In this document: positions 24,196-28,923 of the stretch, in pieces
Numbering within the stretch: position 1 is the first letter of the stretch
How the letters are laid out: every line of letters starts with the position of its first letter
Notes under the pieces: model-generated
Database searches by the model: none
What the model was told of the DNA's origin: nothing
The model's input: the letters and a program-made list of their open reading frames with translations, nothing else
Source: SIG424 sp045546695
GTDB lineage: Bacteria; Bacillota; Clostridia; UBA1212; UBA1255
Length of the DNA stretch: 28,923 bases
NCBI GenBank assembly: GCA_045546695.1
Contig: JAZQDE010000050.1
Span: 1 to 28,923 of the forward strand
Reading direction: 5' to 3'
Position numbers and translations under genes: made by a program

Positions 24196-25674
24196 TCACA
24201 GTATGATACAAACGAGGCCACCGATGCCTTCGTTGATAACACGTTCAATAGTCTCCTGCAGCTTGAGTCTTTCGCTGTCGGGGACTTTATTTAATTTGTT
24301 CTGAAGCCCCTCTCCCATGAGCTCATTAAGCGGCTTTCCGAAAAGATTCGACGTCCAGATTGAAGACGGGTCGCCCTCAAATTCTTTAAGAATATAATCA
24401 ACAAGCTCCTCTGACTGTTTCTCTGTGCCGACAAAAGGCGCAATTTCCGTCTCAATATCTGCCTTGATCATATGAATCGACGGCGCTTTTGCCCTGAGTC
24501 TTACGCCGAAACGGCTGCCTTGTTTGACAATTTCCGGTTCTTCTAATTCCATCTGGCCCATCGTCGGCATAACGATACCATAACCCTTCAGCTCGACCTC
24601 TCTGAGCGCATTTTCAAGTCGTTCGTACTCGCGCTTAATTCTGCCGAGGTCGGCAATCATAGTGATAAGCGCCTTGTCGTCTGTAATATCCAGCCCTGAC
24701 TTTTCTGACAGAATCTTGTAAAAAAGCTCATCTGCGGGCAGAATCTCAATCGAAGCACTGCCGTCGCCTGCGTTTATGTAATTAATAACAGTTTTCTTGA
24801 TAAACTCGTAATTGTCGAGCAGGGAAGACGACGTTTTGACGTTACGGATTTTTTCAGCGAGTGAAAATGACTCTAAAATCGCGTCAAGGAGCGCAGACTT
24901 AAGCGGATCTTCGTAATCAAGACCAACAATCCAGTCAGGCACGTAAAAAGAAACCTCTCCGATAGGAAACTCGTACAGAATCATCTGCATTATATCAGTA
25001 ATATCGTCAATCGTCATAAGCGCGCAGTTTACAGGCAGCACCGGCACACTGTACTTCGTCTCCATTTCCTTTTTCAGGGAAATGACATTATCTGCCTGCG
25101 GGTCCACGCAGTTGAGGATAATAATATAAGGCTTGCCTGTCGCGTGCATCTCCTCAATCACGCGCTCCTCGGCAGGTTCGTATGAACTTCTGCTGATATC
25201 TGTGACACTGCCGTCTGTCGTAACAACAACGCCTATCGTCGAATGTTCGTTGATGACCTTGCGCGTGCCGATCTCTGCCGCCTCACCGAAAGGAATCTTT
25301 TCTTCAAACCACGGTGTAGAAACCATTCTCGGAATGTCGTTTTCGAGATGTCCCAGCGCTTCTTCTACGAGATATCCGACGCAATCTACAAGTCTTACGC
25401 TTAAATTTATATGCTCGCCGACAGTGATATCAGCCGCTTCGTTCGGTATGAATTTAGGTTCGGTCGTCATTATCGTCTTGCCGGAGGCACTCTGAGGCAA
25501 CTCGTCAATAGCTCTGTCTCTTTCAAAATTGTCAGAAATATTCGGAATGACCAATAAATCCATAAAACGTTTAATAAATGTGGATTTTCCTGTTCTTACA
25601 GGTCCTACCACGCCAAGATAAATATCTCCCTTTGTTCTTTGTGCTATTTGCTGATAAATATCATATCTATCCAC
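24196..25674 (-). CDS. spoIVA: Stage IV sporulation protein A, coat morphogenetic ATPase
   Basis: SpoIVA polymerises with ATP hydrolysis on the outer forespore membrane and forms the base layer for the spore coat; made in the mother cell. The 492 residues match the usual length. An N-terminal P-loop domain has GPVRTGKS (24-31), then VRLVDCVGYLVEEALGHLE, where the switch Asp sits. A middle domain follows, and the conserved C-terminal tail ends GGLVCIIL, the membrane-targeting end typical of the family. The start codon is GTG at 25674 with GGGAGGT six bases upstream on the minus strand. A sigma-E-like promoter lies at 25720-25749, so it can be transcribed apart from dpaB, which lies upstream on the same strand. 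Confidence 0.97.
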   Translation of the reverse strand: MDRYDIYQQIAQRTKGDIYLGVVGPVRTGKSTFIKRFMDLLVIPNISDNFERDRAIDELPQSASGKTIMTTEPKFIPNEAADITVGEHINLSVRLVDCVGYLVEEALGHLENDIPRMVSTPWFEEKIPFGEAAEIGTRKVINEHSTIGVVVTTDGSVTDISRSSYEPAEERVIEEMHATGKPYIIILNCVDPQADNVISLKKEMETKYSVPVLPVNCALMTIDDITDIMQMILYEFPIGEVSFYVPDWIVGLDYEDPLKSALLDAILESFSLAEKIRNVKTSSSLLDNYEFIKKTVINYINAGDGSASIEILPADELFYKILSEKSGLDITDDKALITMIADLGRIKREYERLENALREVELKGYGIVMPTMGQMELEEPEIVKQGSRFGVRLRAKAPSIHMIKADIETEIAPFVGTEKQSEELVDYILKEFEGDPSSIWTSNLFGKPLNELMGEGLQNKLNKVPDSERLKLQETIERVINEGIGGLVCIIL

Positions 25675-25719
25675 CTATATACCTCCCTTGTGTTGATGCA
25701 TGTTTACGGTCTACAAGAC

Positions 25720-25749
25720 AATGTATATGAGGTGGATTTCTAATTATTC
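25720..25749 (-). promoter_or_regulatory. Sigma-E-like promoter of spoIVA
   Basis: On the minus strand GAATAA (25744-25749), a 14-base spacer, then CATATACATT (25720-25729). This resembles the mother-cell sigma-E pattern (ATA-containing -35, CATACA-like -10). Transcription would start near 25712, about 38 bases before the GTG. It lies between dpaB and spoIVA, and sigma-E control of spoIVA is known in Bacillus. Confidence 0.5.
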
Positions 25750-25768
25750 ATTATTTTTCATCAAAAAA

Positions 25769-26359
25769 TCAATTTCTGGAGGCAATAACAGGCTGAAGCT
25801 GTCTGCCGTCCATGGCTGCCTTTATTGTTTCATTTATCTGTGAAAAATCCGCAATCAGTGAAAATGGTTTGCGGATATAGTCATCCTGGTAAAAAGGTAC
25901 AAAATAGTAATTTTTCATCGCGAGCAGCAGGCCGATATTTCTGGCGTTTGCCGAAAGGGCATCGTTTGTAGACACTGCAATGACGACGGGCCTGTTGTTG
26001 CGCAGATGTGATTTGCACGCCATGCACACAGGCGTATCTGTTATAGCGTTTGCAAGTTTGGCAATCGTATTGCCCGTAGCCGGCACCACCACGACAACGT
26101 CAAGCAGTTTTTTCGGACCTATCGGCTCTGCGTCTTTTATAGTGCATATAGGTTCGTGCCCTGAGATGCGCAAGAGCGTCTCGTACAGTTCTTCTTTTGC
26201 CATGAATCTCGTTGACATTTCAGAACTGTTGTAAGACAGTACAGGGTAAACGTCGGCGCCTTCTTTTACAAGGTTATCCAGTATTGCGGCAAGACATCTG
26301 TGTGTGCAAAACGATCCGGTAACGGCGAGGCCAACACGCAGACCTTTGAGACTTTCCAT
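25769..26359 (-). CDS. dpaB: Dipicolinate synthase subunit B
   Basis: Subunit B of the enzyme that turns dihydroxy-tetrahydrodipicolinate into dipicolinic acid, the spore-core calcium chelator; active in the mother cell. The 196-residue protein has the flavoprotein-like fold of SpoVFB: GLAVTGSFCTHR (about 9-20), VVVVPATGNTIAKLANAI and DTPVCMACKSHLRNNRPVV. Length is as expected. It begins three bases after the dpaA stop, with a ribosome site (GGAG) inside the end of dpaA, so the two subunits are co-translated from one message. spoIVA follows after 94 bases with its own promoter candidate. Confidence 0.95.
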   Translation of the reverse strand: MESLKGLRVGLAVTGSFCTHRCLAAILDNLVKEGADVYPVLSYNSSEMSTRFMAKEELYETLLRISGHEPICTIKDAEPIGPKKLLDVVVVVPATGNTIAKLANAITDTPVCMACKSHLRNNRPVVIAVSTNDALSANARNIGLLLAMKNYYFVPFYQDDYIRKPFSLIADFSQINETIKAAMDGRQLQPVIASRN

Positions 26360-26362
26360 TTT

Positions 26363-27187
26363 TTAGCTCCTTTCATTAATGATATGTTCAATAACCTTGT
26401 ATAGTATGTTTGCCGCAGTCACAGGGGCTACTTTGCCGGGCAGTGACAGTGCGTGAATTATTTTGATCCCGTGTTCGTCTGCGTACGCATCGTCGCAGCC
26501 TCCCGGCAGGGAAGCAATGTCAATGATGACAGCTCCGGGCTTTAATTCTGCCAATCTGAGCCTGTCTAATACGAGCGCCGGCGCCGTGTTGAAGATTACA
26601 TCCATTTTCTGTAAAAATTGTGTGGTCTCGCTGTCTGATATGCTGTAAAGCCCGTTTGCTTCACACGCAGCGTGATCAGCCTTTTTTCGGCATAATACAT
26701 ACGTGTCGCAATTCAGTGCTTTTAATTTGCCTGCAAGCGTTTTTCCGCATCTTCCGTAGCCGATAACAAGTGCTTTTGCGCCGTGCAGTGTAACGTCAAG
26801 CTGCTGCATTGCTACTGATATTGCGCCTTCTGCCGTCGGAATACTATTCAGGATTGCCATTTCTTCTCTGTCAAGGTAGTCGTAAGTCCTGATTCCTTTT
26901 TCTTTCAGCTCTTTTTTGACAGTTTCCGGAATTTTTCCGGCTATGAGCGCCTTGGCACTCATTATCGAGTCTGTAAAGGCTTTGGCCTTGATTGCACGCT
27001 TTGATAAGGGCGCGTTAATATTTTCACCGTCAGTCGTGAAAGGGATGGGTCCGATGACATAATCTGTATAAACCGGACTGAAAATGTCTTCTCCCGGTAC
27101 CATATATTCGACGCTATGCCCACTTTGGGCCAATATATTTCCCAGCGTGAGATTCCTGCTGTCCCCGCCTGCTATTGTGAATTTCAT
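26363..27187 (-). CDS. dpaA: Dipicolinate synthase subunit A
   Basis: NAD(P)-dependent subunit of dipicolinate synthase (SpoVFA). The 274 residues comprise an N-terminal substrate-side domain starting FTIAGGDSRNL and a Rossmann domain with ALVIGYGRCGKTLAGKL (GxGxxG at 143-148). The C terminus, IIDIASLPGG then HALSLPGKVAPVTAA, is typical of the family. The ATG at 27187 is preceded by GGAG. It is the first gene of dpaA-dpaB and is divergent from the zinc-ribbon gene. A CATANNNTA-type sequence at 27222-27230 suggests control by a late mother-cell sigma factor, as for the Bacillus spoVF operon. Confidence 0.96.
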   Translation of the reverse strand: MKFTIAGGDSRNLTLGNILAQSGHSVEYMVPGEDIFSPVYTDYVIGPIPFTTDGENINAPLSKRAIKAKAFTDSIMSAKALIAGKIPETVKKELKEKGIRTYDYLDREEMAILNSIPTAEGAISVAMQQLDVTLHGAKALVIGYGRCGKTLAGKLKALNCDTYVLCRKKADHAACEANGLYSISDSETTQFLQKMDVIFNTAPALVLDRLRLAELKPGAVIIDIASLPGGCDDAYADEHGIKIIHALSLPGKVAPVTAANILYKVIEHIINERS

Positions 27188-27221
27188 TGTATTGTACTCC
27201 GATGAAGATACTTTACATATA

Positions 27222-27249
27222 TATCATATGAAAAGGCATGTATGAATGT
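27222..27249 (-). promoter_or_regulatory. Sigma-K-like promoter of dpaA-dpaB
   Basis: On the minus strand CATATGATA (27222-27230) fits the sigma-K -10 form CATANNNTA. The dinucleotide AC (27248-27249) lies 17 bases upstream, as in the sigma-K -35 element. The -10 core also partly resembles sigma-E. In Bacillus the dpa (spoVF) operon is sigma-K dependent. Confidence 0.5.
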
Positions 27250-27259
27250 TAAAAATCAC

Positions 27260-27288
27260 TTGGTGTTATTTTTTTTAGGGTGTATACT
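27260..27288 (+). promoter_or_regulatory. Candidate promoter of the zinc-ribbon gene
   Basis: TTGGTG (27260-27265) and TATACT (27283-27288) are spaced 17 bases, with a T-rich spacer, just upstream of GGAGGG and the ATG at 27310. This is a vegetative-type promoter facing away from the dpaA promoter. Confidence 0.5.
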
Positions 27289-27309
27289 TAGGCATGTCGG
27301 AGGGATTTT

Positions 27310-27726
27310 ATGAGAAAATTAATGTATAAACTTCAGCAATTTATGATGGGCAGGAATGGTTCGGACGGTCTGAACTTGTTTTTGCTCTTTTTGTATATGG
27401 CTATTATTATTGCCAGCCTGTTTGTAAGGAATATCGTGGCGCATTCTATTTTGCTCGGTGTGGCTTTGCTTGTTATTATCTGGAATATTTTCAGAACGTT
27501 TTCACGGAATCTATATAAACGCAGAAAGGAAAATGCTGTGTTTATGGGATTTTTTTACAGAATAAAGAATTTCTTCGTAAGGGGCAAGCGCAAGTGGAAG
27601 GAAAGAAAGACTCATAAATACAAAAAGTGCCCTGCATGCAAGGCACAGCTTCGTCTTCCTAAGAAGAATTGTACTATTCAGGTTACTTGCCCAAAATGTG
27701 GCAACAAGTTCAAGATGAAGGTCTGA
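27310..27726 (+). CDS. Small membrane protein with C-terminal zinc ribbon
   Basis: 138 residues: two adjacent membrane helices (about 21-38 and 42-60), a strongly basic stretch (70-106, many Arg and Lys), and a C-terminal zinc ribbon with two CxxC knuckles (CPAC 107-110, CPKC 127-130), plus Cys121. The topology puts the basic region and the ribbon on the same side as the N terminus, probably the cytoplasm, where it could touch nucleic acid or ribosomes. Function unknown. The ATG has CGGAGGG upstream. It is divergent from dpaA and convergent with the dehydrogenase gene, with stop codons abutting. Confidence 0.82.
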   Translation: MRKLMYKLQQFMMGRNGSDGLNLFLLFLYMAIIIASLFVRNIVAHSILLGVALLVIIWNIFRTFSRNLYKRRKENAVFMGFFYRIKNFFVRGKRKWKERKTHKYKKCPACKAQLRLPKKNCTIQVTCPKCGNKFKMKV

Positions 27727-28533
27727 TTATGTTTTGCTCATAGGCATTATCCAGTTATGCGGAAGGATTTTTGCCAGAATACGGTAGAATTTGTAAAAAA
27801 GGCGGGGCGTGTATATTGTCTTGCCTTTTTCTGCATTTTTCACCGCGCCCAGTGCTACTTTTTCCGGTATGCAATAGGGGAGTTTGTCGAATGTTTTTGA
27901 TGTTCCGGGGTCGATTCCGGCCACTTCGAGAAATTCTGTCCTCATCGGTCCGGGGCAGACTGCCAGCACATTTATCCTGTGTTTGCCGAAACGCTTTTTG
28001 AGTTCGTAGTTGAGTGATTTTGTGTAGCTGAGTACGTATGCTTTTGTGGAGCAGTACACGGACATTCTCGGGTTCGGCGCGAATGACGCAATCGAGCATA
28101 CGTTGATTATATATGGGTAGACGCGTGTGCCTTCTTTTTTGCCGGGGCGCATGTAGGGAAGCACCAGTGTGGTAATAATTGTCAGCGCTTTGTTGTTGAG
28201 GTCGACCATGTTTGCCTGCGCCTTGTAGTCCGCGCCCAGCACGTCGCCGATAAGTCCGCACCCTGCGTTGTTTATCAATATCCTCACATCCGGCTTCTGC
28301 TCGTCGAGTTTGCTTTTCAGTATCTCAAAACAAGCTTCGTCCGTAAGGTCCATCGCAATTGGAATGATTTTCGGCCCGCCGTCTTTTTCTGTTTCTTTCT
28401 TTATGCTGTTTAATTTGCTTTCTCTTCGTGAAATAATCCAGATTTCTTCTAAAAATGTGTAGCGGCTGTATATTTGTTTGAGGAATTCTTTTCCGAGTCC
28501 CGATGATGTGCCTGTTATGATTGCAACGTTCAT
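27727..28533 (-). CDS. Short-chain dehydrogenase/reductase
   Basis: A 268-residue classical-type SDR. The cofactor site is TGTSSGLG (7-14), followed by NNAG (88-91), the catalytic Ser150 in NVCSIAS, and YCSTK (Tyr160, Lys164). Arg37/Arg38 just after the second strand suggest NADP preference (inference). The last 30 residues contain a hydrophobic, basic tail (FYKFYRILAKILPHNW) that could sit on a membrane, as in SDRs acting on lipids. Substrate unknown. The ATG is preceded by AAGGAGA. It stands alone on the minus strand; the upstream side holds only repeats. Confidence 0.9.
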   Translation of the reverse strand: MNVAIITGTSSGLGKEFLKQIYSRYTFLEEIWIISRRESKLNSIKKETEKDGGPKIIPIAMDLTDEACFEILKSKLDEQKPDVRILINNAGCGLIGDVLGADYKAQANMVDLNNKALTIITTLVLPYMRPGKKEGTRVYPYIINVCSIASFAPNPRMSVYCSTKAYVLSYTKSLNYELKKRFGKHRINVLAVCPGPMRTEFLEVAGIDPGTSKTFDKLPYCIPEKVALGAVKNAEKGKTIYTPRLFYKFYRILAKILPHNWIMPMSKT

Positions 28534-28572
28534 TTTTTGCGTCTCCTTTTTTGTTTTAATTTATCCTATTGT

Positions 28573-28591
28573 GGCGGCGGTGTCAAGAAAA
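28573..28591. repeat. 19-bp direct repeat, left copy (flanking the tandem array)
   Basis: This 19-mer, starting GGCGGCGGTGTC and ending AAGAAAA, recurs exactly at 28769-28787 and so brackets the two 72-bp units. A related GGCGGCGGTGGACA opens copy A at 16313. It may be part of the repeat unit's boundary. Confidence 0.85.
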
Positions 28592-28606
28592 CAATTAGAA
28601 ATTTGC

Positions 28607-28678
28607 GGACAAGCCATTGGCGGCAAAAAGTTTGCGGGGATTGGGGTTTTCTGCAAACTTTTTAGTGAAAACAGCCGT
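28607..28678. repeat. 72-bp hairpin repeat, copy B
   Basis: First of two tandem 72-bp units starting GGACAAGCC. Arms AAAAAGTTTGC (28625-28635) and GCAAACTTTTT (28653-28663) pair perfectly over 11 bases around GGGGATTGGGGTTTTCT. It is followed directly by copy C and related to the copy at 16.3 kb. Reading frames across it produce only low-complexity peptide duplicates. Confidence 0.9.
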
Positions 28679-28750
28679 GGACAAGCCCCTGGCGGCAAAA
28701 AGTTTGCAGGGATTGGGGTTTTCTGCAAACTTTTTGCTAAATCAAGCACG
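28679..28750. repeat. 72-bp hairpin repeat, copy C
   Basis: Second unit, nearly identical to copy B over its first 57 bases. Its arms are one step longer: AAAAAGTTTGCAG (28697-28709) with CTGCAAACTTTTT (28723-28735). The last 15 bases diverge from copy B (GCTAAATCAAGCAC against AGTGAAAACAGCCG). Confidence 0.9.
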
Positions 28751-28768
28751 GACCGACCGCCATGTTCC

Positions 28769-28787
28769 GGCGGCGGTGTCAAGAAAA
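28769..28787. repeat. 19-bp direct repeat, right copy
   Basis: Exact second copy of the 19-mer at 28573-28591, 196 bases downstream, closing the repeat cluster. Confidence 0.85.
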
Positions 28788-28923
28788 AGTGAATGTCAAC
28801 CATTAGCGAAAAAGTCCCGGGAAAGTTGAAACAATAGCACTTGATGGTCGGAGCTGTGTAAGTGAATAAAACACCAGCAAATATTGGGTGAGAGGGTCCG
28901 GATACTTTGCGATTCTTCAACAG
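28788..28923. other. Unassigned end of window
   Basis: I see no supportable gene here. Open frames on both strands run into or out of the repeats and have no recognisable protein motif or ribosome site. The segment may belong to a mobile-element remnant or to the start of a feature beyond the window. Confidence 0.4.

Noticed and set aside
28573..28787. CRISPR array
   Set aside because: The units are directly tandem with no unique spacers, and no cas gene is nearby.
28561..28920. 119-residue minus-strand frame and matching plus-strand frames across the repeats
   Set aside because: Most of the peptide is the translated 72-bp hairpin repeat; there is no ribosome site or conserved domain.

Overview
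The window looks like chromosomal DNA of a spore-forming Clostridia member (Firmicutes, probably a gut-type anaerobe). It carries mother-cell sporulation genes (dpaA, dpaB, spoIVA), strong AGGAGG ribosome sites, several GTG/TTG starts, and a YugP-type membrane protease. Genus cannot be told from the sequence.

Layout. 1-416: 3' end of a YugP-like zinc protease. 467-5739: serA, then a large GH106-like glycosidase and a small membrane protein on the same strand. 5768-5839: tRNA-Arg(CCG). 5875-7647: a GH99/71-like barrel protein with a CBM9-like tail. 7648-8191: an IS scar, with a 23-bp-period repeat and a truncated IS1182-type transposase. 8284-15479: a cyclic beta-1,2-glucan synthase (NdvB/Cgs type) split into two ORFs exactly between domains; its GT84 DxD motif reads D-A-G. 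15545-16306: an SGNH (DUF4886-like) hydrolase. 16476-17135: a discoidin-domain lipoprotein. 17136-19766 (minus): a transglutaminase-like membrane protein followed by an alpha/beta hydrolase, both with TTG starts. 19901-24195 (plus): a tight four-gene run of a small M20/M28-like zinc hydrolase, an MBOAT acyltransferase, its DHHW/AlgJ-like partner, and a HisA of the eukaryotic (HIS6) type. 24196-27187 (minus): dpaA-dpaB-spoIVA, with sporulation-sigma-like promoters. 27310-27726: a membrane zinc-ribbon protein. 27727-28533 (minus): a short-chain dehydrogenase. 28573-28787: tandem 72-bp palindromic repeats related to a copy at 16.3 kb.

How the genes fit together. The first 17 kb is rich in carbohydrate genes. 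The glycosidases and the SGNH hydrolase lack signal peptides, which suggests intracellular processing of imported or self-made glycans next to a membrane glucan synthase. The MBOAT-DHHW pair probably O-acylates an exported polymer. The dpa/spoIVA block supplies dipicolinate and the coat basement layer of the spore.

The observations most worth a second look are: the split cyclic glucan synthase with a degenerate DxD; three convergent gene pairs whose stop codons abut with no gap, all through the same hexamer TAATCA or its complement; the dispersed hairpin repeat family; and the eukaryotic-type HisA placed behind an acyltransferase operon.
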